Shown here in pieces: positions 1 through 9,922 of a stretch of DNA of 64,000 nucleotides. Origin of the DNA: Mesostigma viride. Taxonomy: Eukaryota > Streptophyta > Mesostigmatophyceae > Mesostigmatales > Mesostigmataceae. The DNA is taken from NCBI GenBank assembly GCA_009746045.1, contig RPFO01000154.1, positions 7,965,693-8,029,692 on the forward strand, in the 5' to 3' direction. Every line of letters starts with the position of its first letter. The first letter of the stretch is position 1. The notes under the pieces were generated by a model. It saw only the letters and a program-made list of their open reading frames with translations, was not told the DNA's origin and did no database searches. A program made the position numbers and the translations under genes.

Positions 1-23
1 ATGATGTTGACTGACTTCTATAT

Positions 24-3000
24 ATATTCATTGAGAATGATAGATTACGGAGGTGAGATAGGCATGCAACATAAGGAAAAACCCGATAACTGGGAGAATA
101 ACCCTGAAGAAATTAATAGTAATCTGACACAAACATCCAAGGATCACGCCAGCGGCACAAGGTACAACTAACTATACATCACAAAACTACACGCAGCAAC
201 AGCGCTGCCGGCCCACCATGCAGGCCTGGAAGGGATCTAGACCGCATGGGTCGCGACAAAGTCGGCCCGGGTGCGGCGGAATAACACATCAGCCACAGTG
301 CGAGTGAGGGCGAGTGACAGGCGCTGCCGCCAATACGAGGACCACGTGCGGGCCGACCACGGGGCGGTCTGACCCTCGAGGTCGAGGCGGTCTTCACGGC
401 GCTGGCAGCACTCGTGGAAAAACTCCGCTGTCTTGGGGCCCATGGCCCCGAACTCCTCAAGGACAAAGGGGATGACCCGGTGGGGCCCCACATTGCCGTA
501 GGAGGCAAACTTGTCGCGCTCAGCCACAGCGGCAGCAGCGCCGGCATCCACAGCCGCCCGGAGGATGTGGCGACCGGAAAGCGGCCGAGCCACGGAGACA
601 TCGATGAGCAGGTGGCAACCCTGCCCGTCGTAGTCAAGCACGGTAATGTCGGGGCGGTGGTTGGGTGAGTAGAGGGCGGCCCCATCCGCGTCCTCGCACT
701 TGATGGTGGAGTGGGGAAAGACCGACCGAACCATGGCACACACCACCCGGAGGAGAGCGGTATGGAGATAGAGGAACCAGTTCTGGTTCTGCTGGCCACC
801 CATGCACGCGATGTAGTGCGTCCCAGTAGTATCCAGAGCAAGCCCGCAGCTGCCGCAGGACGCACCCGCCGTGATGAGAGGTTGCGGGGCAAAGAGCTGG
901 TGGCGGAGAGCGATGGCGTAAAGGGCCGGAACCAGTGTGAACAAAGGGCTCATGGGGAGGGCGCGCAGGAATGCGGACCCCACGCTCCCCTCAAGGGAAA
1001 CGGAGTGAAGCCAAGCCTTCCCCTGATCGTTCAAGCTCGCATGCAGACCCATCCAGTCGGCACAGTGTAGTATACCCGCGTAGGTCTTTTGTTGTTTTTC
1101 ATGAACGCAGGCAGGGAAGACACTAGGACTGACGACAGTGGACACGCCGGGCGTGCCCCGGGGCAGGCGACGGTGGACGGCCTGAGCGGGGCGGACGAGG
1201 TCGCAAGCCTGCTGGATCCCGAGGTAAGAATCCTGCACAGCCTGCACAAAGGGGAAGGGGGATGGGGTGACCAAGTCGGGAATGGCGCTGACGGCGCTGG
1301 GGACCAACCGGCGGATCTCCGCCCAGGCCTGAGCAACAGAGCCAAGGAAGGCGGCGGGGGCGAGGCGGGCGGCGCGGGTGAGCCCACACCCGCCCATGCG
1401 GCAGGGGAGGGTGGCCAAGCGCATGGAGTGAGCTGGCAGGCTAGGGCCGGGGAGGAGCACCTGCAAGGCGGCCTGAATGCGCTCGTCATGGCCTTCCGCG
1501 GCAAGCCGCACCAAGTGGGGGGGAGCGCCACGGAGCCAGTGAACCACCCGCGGGTGGGCGCAAAACCACAGGAGGAGCCCTTTGGTCTGGGGGTCCTTGA
1601 GGCGCGCCCAAGTCTCGAGGACATGGGTGCGCTGTTCCACGGTGGCCCGGAGCTCCTCTTCGACGTAGTCAGGGTCACCCACAGGGACGCCCAGGCACGA
1701 GAAACCACGCGCCCGCGCCAATGCCCCCGGGATAGCCGCGGGGAAGCCAGAGCAGTCCCCCTGGGGCGAAAAGACTGCACACTTGGGGAGGGTGAGCCGA
1801 AGGTTGATGGCCGCCATGGCCACTTCAAGGGCAGCCAGGGCGGCAACCACAGCGTCGGCCGGGCCAAGGGCATGGATATCGTCCATATAGGCGAGGAGCA
1901 CGACATCCGGGTGCGCAGCGTGGACACCTTGGAGAGCCTTGTGCAGCGGGGCAGACAGGTAAAAGGGGCCGAGGGGGTCACCTTGCTGGGTTCCCGTGCG
2001 GGAAGCGATGTCGGCGAACGTCCCATCCTCCATGAGGAAGGAGAGTTGAGTGGGTTCGCCGTAGCAGGCTGCTGTCCACGCAAGAAGGTCAGGGAACGCC
2101 TCGCCGACGGCCTCAAAGATGCTAGCCTTGGTGACAGCATTGAACGCATTGTGGCAATCCACCTTCAGCGCCACATGGGTCGGATGCGTCTCGAGGTAGG
2201 CCTGAACTGTGTGCACGATGATGTCGCTGCCCCCTTTGGTGGCGACGCCAAGCTGGGCCGCGACGGACTCCTCAGTATCACTCCGGTTGGGGCAGAAGTA
2301 GGCGCGAAACTCGGGGGCCTTTTGGCGACAAATGACCTTACTCACCAGCTTGCGTAGGACCTCGCCGCAAGCAATGGGACGAACGCGGCCAGCAGGCGGG
2401 GGGACGTCGTCTTTCAGGAGGGCAATGAGGCGTGCCCCAGCCAGCCAAGGGCGCGCCGCGGGGGCCAGGGACCCCGCGGCCAAGTCGGCGGCAGCCTCAA
2501 AGAGTGCGGTCGCCCCGCCATGGCCCGCCATCACGGAGAGGTGCTCGTAGCGCCAGCCTGAGGGGCCGGTGGAGGAGGCGTTCGGCAGATCCTTCAGCAC
2601 AGCCGTGAAGATGTCCAGGTCCAGGACAATAGGCGGGGGCGGGGGGTGGCCGGGGCGGGCACCGCAAAGGCCGGTTCGTCGGGGTGAAGGTCGCGCAAAG
2701 CCTGCAGGGTCGGGGGAGTGGAGGGAGCCAACGCGGTCAGTTCAAGCTTTTGCATGGCCCGGCTCAATTCACCTACCTTCACCAACCGCATGACGTCAGC
2801 TTCCACCCGGGCAAAGGAGGCGGCCCCCGACACCCGGGTGGAGGCCGGAGGCTGCAGCGCCCACAGCCCTTCCCAATCCCCGAGGAGGAACCGCCGGCAG
2901 CGAGCGATGACCGCACCCTGTACGCCACGCACGCCCCGCTCCAACGGCGCTAAGAGGAGCCGGGGGGTGACGAGAAACAGCTTGTGGCCGAGTTCGTCGA

Positions 3001-3531
3001 GAGGGTGACTATGCATCCGGGTCAGGGAAAGCAGGGCGCAGCGCGTAAACAAGCTCCGGGCGCGGTGAGGGACGTCCGGGAGCGTCATGCAAGGGTTGCG
3101 CGCACAGGCGGCAAAAGGGAGCGTGGCCAGGAATGCCCAGCCTGCCGAGAGGTCCCCCGGATTGCTCGTACCCTGCGATGCCGGTGGAGGGGCAGGGGCC
3201 GACCGAGGGGCCGCCCCGGACCGGGAGGCCGGTGCGGCCGCCAGGCCGCCGGGCAGGCCGTTCTGGGGGGTTTGGCGGCGGCACTGCCGCTCATGCTGGT
3301 ACCGCCCGTGGATCGAAAAAATCCGCTGGCAATGGGCTGCCGGGCAGCGGTAGCAGTCCATGGCGCGCATGGCGGCCTCCGTGATGTGGGGGTGGGAAGC
3401 CCGAATGTGCACCAGCAACGAATTCCGGTTGGGCAGGCGCGCGCCGCACGGGTCACCAAGGGGACCATCGACTTGGCAATAATGGAAGCCATCTGAGGGG
3501 GTGCGCCCACCCGGATATATATATATGGACA
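24..3531 (-). mobile_element. R2-like non-LTR retrotransposon (family R2-B), near full length
   Basis: The minus strand carries N-terminal C2H2 fingers, a reverse transcriptase and a C-terminal CCHC plus restriction-like endonuclease region, the order typical of R2/NeSL-type LINEs. The two ends are flanked by matching ACTTCTATATA sequences (about 13-23 and 3532-3542), a likely target-site duplication in a TA-rich target. The 3' untranslated region (about 24-180) recurs alone at 14664-14827, which confirms the 3' end. The 5' end lies directly at the first ATG, so slight 5' truncation is possible. There is no poly(A) or TTAA tail, unlike the other LINEs here. Confidence 0.8.
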
Positions 3532-3532
3532 T
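237..3532 (-). pseudogene. R2-like ORF: zinc fingers, reverse transcriptase, restriction-like endonuclease (one frameshift)
   Basis: Read from 3532 downward, the first frame has two finger-like motifs: C-x9-C-x12-H-x4-H (near LLVHIRASH) and C-x4-C-x11-H-x3-C (near CPAAHCQRIFSIHG). The second frame (from about 2645 to 237) has RT block 2a-like SSTGPSGWRYEHL, motif A LKVDCHNAFNAV, motif B GTQQGDPLGP and the catalytic box AYMDDIH. A Cys-x2-Cys-x9-His-x3-Cys knuckle (CGSCG...HYIAC) follows, then NHRPDITVLDY...LLIDVSV, which looks like the RPD...D core of the R2-type endonuclease. The two frames join in a C-rich run around 2633-2650: the RT frame is open upstream of its first start as PPPPIVLDLDIFTAV, so one indel separates them. 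Catalytic residues look intact. An RNA-templated insertion enzyme is inferred. Confidence 0.8.
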
Positions 3533-3544
3533 ACTTCTATATAG

Positions 3545-5046
3545 TTATTGACATGATTGCTAATATCTTGTATGTTGACGGGCTTCCTGTGAAAGCGACT
3601 CGTCTCAGGTCTCAAGAGAGTGAGGTTGGCCATAGTAGTTGGACAAGGCATCCATTGGCAATCAGTGATTGTGGCACACGTTTTTCCCCTCGGTTGGATG
3701 CTGTTCGTCGCAGACCATCGAGATATTGCGGAAGATCGATCCAGTGGTTGTTGAGCAAAAGCGAAAGGCCATTGACGAGGTACGTCCCTGGCTACACCTT
3801 GACAACGCACAACACCTTTACCAAACTACGCTACACATCGCAACACAGTGCTCTCGGAGCTGGTCCATGTATGGTCCATATATTACTAGTTAGAGGGTTC
3901 TGTCATTAGAATAGGTTAGCAGGGGACAGTTGCTGGCCACGTTCAACCTGTGGGCCCCCAACGGGACTGGGTGTCCATCAACCAGTTTATTAGCTAATTA
4001 CATAATCAGTTGTGCCTATACTGGCACACATCACACGGTATATGGACCTGTTGCCAAGTGCCAGTGTGTCCCAGTGCGCCCCCCCCCTCCTCCCTTCGTC
4101 ATTCTTGACAGCCCATATCATCGAGACACCATGCAAGCCTGCATCATCTTTTGCATCACTGGAGGTTAAGTCCTGGACAGTTTTGTGACATATTTTTCTC
4201 TTATATTGGCCATTGACGTTGGTTATCGGCTTTGCAGGCATGGCCGATGGTGGCGTATCACCAGCCTGCCAAGAAAGGGGACGCGTTTCATGCCGTGCTT
4301 CAAGAGATTGGTAGGAAAAAGAGGCAGTTTAAAGCCTCATCATTTACTTTCTGGGAGCGATGATTGTTGTTGGGAGGCTTGTTGTTAGGAGGCCTTCTTT
4401 CATGGATCTCCGTAGAGATGATGCACAGCCACAATTTCCGAATACGCACCCACACGATCAAGCGGTCTGTTATTGTAGACAGATCGCGTAATTCCTTATT
4501 TATTCAGCCTTAATTGGTGTAAGCAGGACATGACTAGCATGATGTGATAGTAAATGCTTCCTAAGTCAATCCCCCTTCCTCAATTGCAAAAGTTCTCTGA
4601 TGCCCGTTATTGGGATTCGCTTATGCAGATGTTTTTTTCATGGATCATTTGCATGGAATCGATTTTGGTGCTAACTAACAACAACCTGTAACTTACATGG
4701 TCCCATTGCCATGGACATTTCAGTAGTACCCATGTCGCGGTCTACGTCAAGTATATTCAATCTGCCCTAGTTTTAGGTTTTCTGCCAATGAGCCGTGATT
4801 GGGGAGCTGCATCCTAGTTGGAGATGGCAGCAATATAGTAGTCTCGTAGTGGCTGATTGATAGTACACGTGAGCTGCGCCCCCAGCACCACCGTTTTGTT
4901 GCCCGCTGGTCATGCATGTGCATGCGTGTGCCGGGATCGAGAGTGTAAGTCAAGCCGTCCGGGCCCACTTGGACTCTGCCACCAGCGGCTTGCCCGTGCA
5001 ACCTGCCTTATATTTCGTTTCGCCCAGACCTTTGTATTGATATATT
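3545..5046. other. No gene recognised
   Basis: About 1.5 kb of mixed-composition sequence between two retrotransposon regions. Short open frames occur on both strands, but none shows a recognisable domain, motif or convincing splice pattern. No tRNA or repeat array was seen. Confidence 0.5.
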
Positions 5047-5163
5047 AATAAATTTATTCGTAGACTGCGTCACGTGCGCGTAAGTCCTCAGTGGGGTGGA
5101 CATAGGATTGTCTCCTTGATAGGATGGGGTGGATCAATTACTTACTTAATTAATTAATTAATA
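5047..5163 (-). mobile_element. Degenerate LINE-A 3' end relic
   Basis: The stretch GACTGCGTCACGTG followed by TAAGTCCTCAGTGGG matches the 3' terminal region of the LINE-A copies at 5615, 6313 and 12897, but the following sequence diverges. A TTAATTAA tract at about 5145-5162 may be the tail of a second tiny insertion. It is too short to assign firmly. Confidence 0.4.
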
Positions 5164-5381
5164 GGTGCTGAACTCTTAAGGTCCATTGGAGCTAGTGCCT
5201 TCCTACCAGAGAAACAAGTTTATTACAAGAAGCATGTGTGCAGGCTTTAACAGTTGAGCCTAGCCACACCCTCAAAATCATTACAAGTACAAGTAATTGT
5301 CAAGTTTACAGGCCAGTTCACCATGCTGGGGCCCAGCACACGGCCCCCTTGGTCCAATCTAATTGTCCCCAACAGCAGCGA

Positions 5382-5569
5382 GGGTGGGTGGGTGGGTGGG
5401 TGGGTGGGTGGGTGGGTGGGTGGGTGGGTGGGTGGGTGGGTGGGTGGGTGGGTGGGTGGGTGGGTGGGTGGGTGGTGGTGGGTGGGTGGGTGGGTGGGTG
5501 GGTGGGTGGGTGGGTGGGTGGGGTGTGGGTGGGTGGGTGGGTGGGTGGGTGGGTGGGTGGGTGGGTGGG
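5382..5569. repeat. (GGGT)n microsatellite
   Basis: About 190 bp of almost pure GGGT repeat with three interruptions. It is stop-free in several frames on both strands, which creates spurious GWVGG- and THPP-type open frames. G-quadruplex formation is plausible on the plus strand. Confidence 0.95.
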
Positions 5570-5614
5570 AGCTGCAAAAAGGCCTCCCTACATTCACCAC
5601 ACCACTCTATATAA

Positions 5615-5947
5615 TTAATTAATTAATTAATTAATAGACACGTGACTGCGTCACGTGAGCATAAGTCCTCAGTGGGAGCGGAACATGGGATGGAATGGAT
5701 GGTATAAGCTATCTAGGTCCTAGTTACAGGGGTGTGGGCACCGCGGCCCGAATCGCTATGAATGCCATACTTGGTCACACGCGGAGCCCCCACAGGCTTG
5801 GGGGTGGTCTCCTTCATCACTACTTGCCATCTATCCTTGCGCACCATCTGCCTCCATATTAATTACAGACAAACCAGGAGGCTGCCCGGGGGTGAACCCG
5901 TCACGTCTAGTGTAGCACATGTCCATGCCGAGTCTATCACGAAAAGT
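5615..5947 (-). mobile_element. 5'-truncated LINE-A 3' end
   Basis: Reverse complement of the terminal part of the LINE-A copy at 21875-22794: last codons of the RT ORF, 3' untranslated region, the hairpin CACGTGACGCAGTCACGTG and a TTAA tail on the left. It is flanked by CCACTCTATATAA at 5602-5614 and 5948-5960, a 10-13 bp target-site duplication (the first three bases could be element sequence). It is a classic short 5'-truncated TPRT product. Confidence 0.85.
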
Positions 5948-6109
5948 CCACTCTATATAAGTACGGTGTGAAAATGAAAAACAAGGCACATGTCTCAAGG
6001 CGCCGCGCCCCCCTCAGTTAAGGGCGGGCACGGTTGCCAGTAGGCACAAATTAATCAAGATGCCTGAGCTTGAGCCTTTCCTCTGGGGTGTTAAAGCAAC
6101 CGGATTCTA

Positions 6110-6312
6110 CGAGATCGCCTCCCCCCACCAATGTATTGGAAGACCGTACGGGCATGCTCTACAAGGGCAAGGGGTCCGCCGCGGACACCGGAGACTACCG
6201 CGGCGTATGCCTCCAAAGCTGCGTGCTGAAAGTCTTCATGCGTCTCCTGCTGAACCGCATGCGTGCCAGCCTTGATTCCCATTTAGGTGAGTCCCAGACG
6301 GGCTTCTATTAA
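6110..6312 (+). pseudogene. LINE-C reverse transcriptase, N-terminal fragment
   Basis: Encodes MLYKGKGSAADTGDYRGVCL followed by LKVFMRLLLNRMRASLDSHL and GESQTGFY. These are the RT fingers blocks (GNYRGI-type and SQxGFR-type) found before motif A in Jockey/L1-like LINEs. The frame stops at the insertion point of the minus-strand LINE-A copies and resumes at 9411 with LGRNNVF. Confidence 0.75.
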
Positions 6313-6541
6313 TGAATTAATTGATAGACACGTGACTGCGTCACGTGAGCATAAGTCTTCAGTTGGAGGGGAACGTGGGATGGAATGGATGGTGTAAGCT
6401 ATCTAGGTCCTAGTTACAGGGTTGTGGGCTCCGCGGCCCGAATCGCTATGAATGCCATGCTTGGTCACACGCGGAGCCCCCACAGACTTGGGGGTGGTCC
6501 ATCTCATCACTACTTGCCATCTATCCTTGCGTACCATCTGC
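6313..6541 (-). mobile_element. 5'-truncated LINE-A 3' end
   Basis: A TTAA-type tail at the left end is followed by the inverted CACGTGAC hairpin, the 3' UTR and the last RT codons of LINE-A. The sequence differs at scattered positions from the copies at 5615 and 6542. Its right end abuts the tail of the next copy. Confidence 0.8.
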
Positions 6542-7061
6542 CTCCATTAATTAATTAATTAATAGACACGTGACTGCGTCAAGTGAGCATAAGTCCTCAG
6601 TGGGAGGGGAACATGGGATGGCATGGATGGTATAAGCTATCTAGGTCCTAGTTACAGGGGTGTGGGCACCGCGGCCCGAATCGCTATGAATGCCATACTT
6701 GGTCACACGCGGAGCCCCCACAGGCTTGGAGGTGGTCTCCTTCATTGCTACTTGCCATCTATCCTTGCGCACCATCTATCTGCCCCCATATTACAGACAA
6801 ACCAGGAGGCTGCCCGGGTGTGAGCCCGTCACGTCTAGTGTAGCACATGTCCATGCCGAGTCTATCACGAAAAGTCCACGGGTGGCGGCCCTGCCGCGCG
6901 CGGCCTGGGGCACGCCAGGTGAGAACATATCGCCCAGGCTGGGCGGGCTTAATTGGTGCCAGCTAGTCTATCTGATGTGTCTACCTGATCTGTGCGGGCC
7001 AGGTGCCCGGCTAGGCCCAGGCGCCTGTGCGCGCCTAAGAATGTGGGAAACATAGGGCAAA

Positions 7062-8012
7062 GCCACAGCAGCTGCAGCATCCCCGCAGAGCAGCACCTCC
7101 CCCAGCACGGACTCCATCCGAGCTGCAGTGGCGGAGCAGCTGGCGCCGATGGCTGAGCAGCTCGCCGCCCTGAACGCGCCTGACGGCCCACTCAACACTC
7201 TCTCGGCCAAGGTCAACAACATTGAAGCCAGAGTCGCCCTTAAGCTCCAGCCTCAGTTTACTGCTACGCAAGAGCACATTGCCACCAAAGTTTCCGAGGC
7301 CACAGCCACTGTGACCACCCGCCTTAACCAGGTGGAAGGCCGAGTCGGCCAAGGCACCGTGAAACTTGAGGCAGTTGCCGCCAAGGTAGACGCCCTGGCC
7401 ACGCAGGTCCCCGAGATCGCCGAGCGAACGGCCACCATCGCCGCCCAACCTGCTGGTAGGGCTAGTGATGACCCCTCGACTCGCGCCTCCTGGGCGGACC
7501 TGCTCAAGAGCCAGGCATCCTCTACCACGACCGCCATCACCACCAAGCTCCAGGAGCTGGAAGACACGCGCCGCGAGGCCGCTGACCGCGACCGTCGCCG
7601 CTGCCGGGTCATCCTCAGGCGCTTCGACATGCTGCCGGAGGAGACCCCAGACTCTCTTCTCGACGAGCTGAAGAAACAGCTCTTGGCGCGCATGCAGCTG
7701 CCAGGTGCGATACTGCAGGGCGCCTACCGCCTGCCCCATCCACGGGCCAAGGCTGGGCCCCCTCCAGTGGTCCTCACCTTCAGCGACATCACAGCCCGAG
7801 TTCGGTTCCTCTCTCGCCGCAAGAAGCTGGTGGACACCTCCTGGTCGCTTGACGACGACCTGACGCCAGCCCAGCAGCAGCAACGCCGCGATCAGTGGCC
7901 CGACTACATCCGCCACAAGACCAACCCCGAGAAGCCCCAAGTGTACTGGCGGGGCGGGGACCTCTACGTCAACAAGAAACTGTGGAAGCCCCCCCGGGCT
8001 TCCCCGGGATAG
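7062..8012 (+). CDS. L1 ORF1-like RNA-binding protein (partial)
   Basis: The frame is open through the left insertion boundary, so the N-terminus was lost by 5' truncation; no true start is present. The visible protein is about 316 residues. A heptad-like, Ala-rich helical region (NTLSAKVNNIEARVALKLQ to LQELEDTRREAADRD) suggests a trimerising coiled coil. An RRM/CTD-like part follows: RRCRVILRRFDMLPEETPDS, YRLPHPRAKAGPPPVVLTF, RVRFLSRRKKL and SLDDDLTPAQQQQRRDQWP. This layout matches L1 ORF1p-type nucleic-acid chaperones. It is about half identical by eye to the ORF at 15200-16558. No stops or frameshifts were seen. Binding of element RNA is inferred. Confidence 0.75.
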   Translation, partial: ATAAAASPQSSTSPSTDSIRAAVAEQLAPMAEQLAALNAPDGPLNTLSAKVNNIEARVALKLQPQFTATQEHIATKVSEATATVTTRLNQVEGRVGQGTVKLEAVAAKVDALATQVPEIAERTATIAAQPAGRASDDPSTRASWADLLKSQASSTTTAITTKLQELEDTRREAADRDRRRCRVILRRFDMLPEETPDSLLDELKKQLLARMQLPGAILQGAYRLPHPRAKAGPPPVVLTFSDITARVRFLSRRKKLVDTSWSLDDDLTPAQQQQRRDQWPDYIRHKTNPEKPQVYWRGGDLYVNKKLWKPPRASPG

Positions 8013-8416
8013 AGCACTCCAGCTAGTTGTCTAGATGGGGGCAATCGATGATGGGATAGCTTAGGCATTACAGCACTTGAAACGATATTAGCGCACAGCG
8101 TTATAGTACCTTCAATTAGCTCTGGCACCTTGTGGCCATCAGCTTGCGCCTTAATTAGCCGACGTCTTGAGCCCACCTCACATTTGTAGCATAAGCTATG
8201 CGTCAGCCTACCTATGGTATTGCACTGGTTGTATTGCACCCACAGTGTTGCGCCCCGGCACCATGCCGTGGAGAGAGCGCTCTGTGGCCTGCCCACCTGC
8301 GGCAGTGAGAGAAGCTAGGGCGCCCTCCCTCCTTCTCACTGTGTATATAGGGTTGAAGGTTCCTTTACTCTGTATTGGCACCCACGTGACGCAGTCACGT
8401 GCTTATTAATTAATTA
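7062..8416 (+). mobile_element. ORF1-only retrotransposon, 5' truncated
   Basis: The insert contains only an ORF1-like gene (7062-8012), about 360 bp of 3' untranslated sequence, the hairpin CACGTGACGCAGTCACGTG and a short TTAA tail. It is flanked by ATAGGGCAAA at 7052-7061 and 8417-8426. Removing it restores the LINE-A RT sequence (NEDLYADLPYVSHI region), so the boundaries are secure. No RT lies between ORF1 and the 3' end. The 3' UTR recurs alone at 18308-18682. Confidence 0.85.
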
Positions 8417-9395
8417 ATAGGGCAAATCAGCGTACAAATCCTCATTACTAATGTGCAAACCAAAGGGGATGTTAAGGGCCTTGCGCAGCATCTTGGTGAC
8501 GGCGCCGTCGAGTCGTTGCTCCAGCTCCTGCGTCAGTGCCCACGTCTCGGCGCCGTAGGTCAGGATCGTCAGAATGACGACCTTGAAGAGGTCACGCTTG
8601 ACGATCCGGGGTAGGGCGGGGTTGCTCCACCAGCGGCGGTGGTCATGGAGGTGCGCCCACGCCATGCCGATCCGTGTGGCGTCAGGTCGTCCTCGCAGTC
8701 GGGAAGCCAACTGCCGAACAGCTTGAAGCGGCCTGAAGTAGGGTAGTTGACCTCGGCATCGTCTAAGAGGCGGAGCTCAGGTGGGGGCCGGCCAGGCCGA
8801 GGGCCAGGGCCTCCGTTTTGGGGCTGATTTCTAGACCAACCGCCCAAGCCTGGAGCGCCAGGCAGTCCAGCCCGAAAGTTGGGCAGACTCCGGCTTCTCG
8901 ATGAGCGTGATGTCGTCGGCATAAATGAGGTCAGCTAGTAAATTCTGCTTGTTAGTCGGCCCCCCTTCTCCAAGCTCGTTTGTGATCGCTCGGGCCAGGG
9001 GCACAGCCTGCAATGCTAGCAAAGCGAGCACGTGCCTGGCGCATAACATAATCCACTATACAAAAATAAACAGGTACGGCGACAGGACGCAAGTTACCCT
9101 GCCAGACGCCGGTCTGCAGTGGGCATGGCGGGGTAAAGCCGTGTTGAGTGCTCACCGAAGTGGTCAACCCCTCACACGGCAGCGTGCGGATGACGGTAAT
9201 CAGGGGAGTGGGGACGCGAGCGCGAGCAAGTACAGCCCATAGAGCGTCCCAGAGGACAGAATCAAAACCCTTGATGAAGTCGACGAAGATCAGGATGGCG
9301 GGAAACTCACCAGGTTGCAGGAGAGCGATTTCCTCGAAGAGGCGACGCCCGACGAAGATGGCCATGAAAGTGTGCCATGGGCCTGCATGGGCCAT
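8417..9395 (-). pseudogene. LINE-A reverse transcriptase, broken
   Basis: On the minus strand, FMAIFVGRRLFEEIALL leads into motif A FVDFIKGFDSVLWDALW, a degraded motif B (CPLQTGVWQGNL), the catalytic box IYADDITLIEKPESAQ and the thumb region TILTYGAETWALTQELEQRL. These lie in at least three frames, so several indels have accumulated. The C-terminal remainder is on the other side of the ORF1-only insertion (6542-7061). Confidence 0.8.
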
Positions 9396-9410
9396 GGGCC
9401 ATGGGCCATG

Positions 9411-9613
9411 GGCTCAGTTCTATCTTGGTCGCAATAATGTGTTTTAGTCACCATGACTGCGCGCCGCCTGATCGAGGAAGTGCCCAGGCCGCCTAGCCCC
9501 CGGCCTCTTACCATTGCTATTGATCTTCGTGGATTACACCAAGGCATTCGATACGGTCATATGGGACGCCCTGTGGGTGGTCCTCCACCCGTTCCGTGTC
9601 CCATCGTACATTG
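9411..9613 (+). pseudogene. LINE-C reverse transcriptase fragment with motif A
   Basis: Contains LGRNNVF, then TARRLIEEV and, after a frame change, IFVDYTKAFDTVIWDALWVV, a standard motif A with its catalytic Asp. It is continuous with 6312 on the left and resumes at 12752 after the next insertion, whose duplication is GTACATTG (9606-9613 and 12752-12759). Confidence 0.75.
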
Positions 9614-9922
9614 ATTAATTAATTAATTAAAATTAATTAATTAATTGAATAAAGTCGTGCTCCCGTTGAGGAGTCACGGAGCATTAACCCCGATGGATAT
9701 ATGGATGAGGACACGCAATCCTACCGGTCAAATCAGTATCTACAACATCAAGCCAACTCTATTATTCTAAGCTCTCTATACCCGGCCCGTAGGGGTCCTG
9801 TTTAGCGTGCTTCCCGCGTTTGCAAACACGCGGGCGCTTCCCCACGGGAGGGGGTTCGTTGTCCTCTATGACCTGGGCCCACTTGGCCGTGTCCATCATC
9901 TTGTTCCAAATCACGAAGAGGC

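Larger units (their letters stand above)
6542..9404 (-). mobile_element. LINE-A copy, interrupted by an ORF1-only element
   Basis: The left part (6542-7061) and right part (8417-9404) are collinear with the plus-strand LINE-A copy at 21875-22794; the right part also extends further upstream through the RT domain. The break is exactly at ATAGGGCAAA, which is present on both sides of the inserted element. A short GGGCCAT-type repeat lies at its 5' end (about 9381-9412), where it borders LINE-C. Confidence 0.8.

Noticed and set aside
5382-5569. CRISPR-like or minisatellite gene array
   Set aside because: Pure GGGT microsatellite with no spacers.
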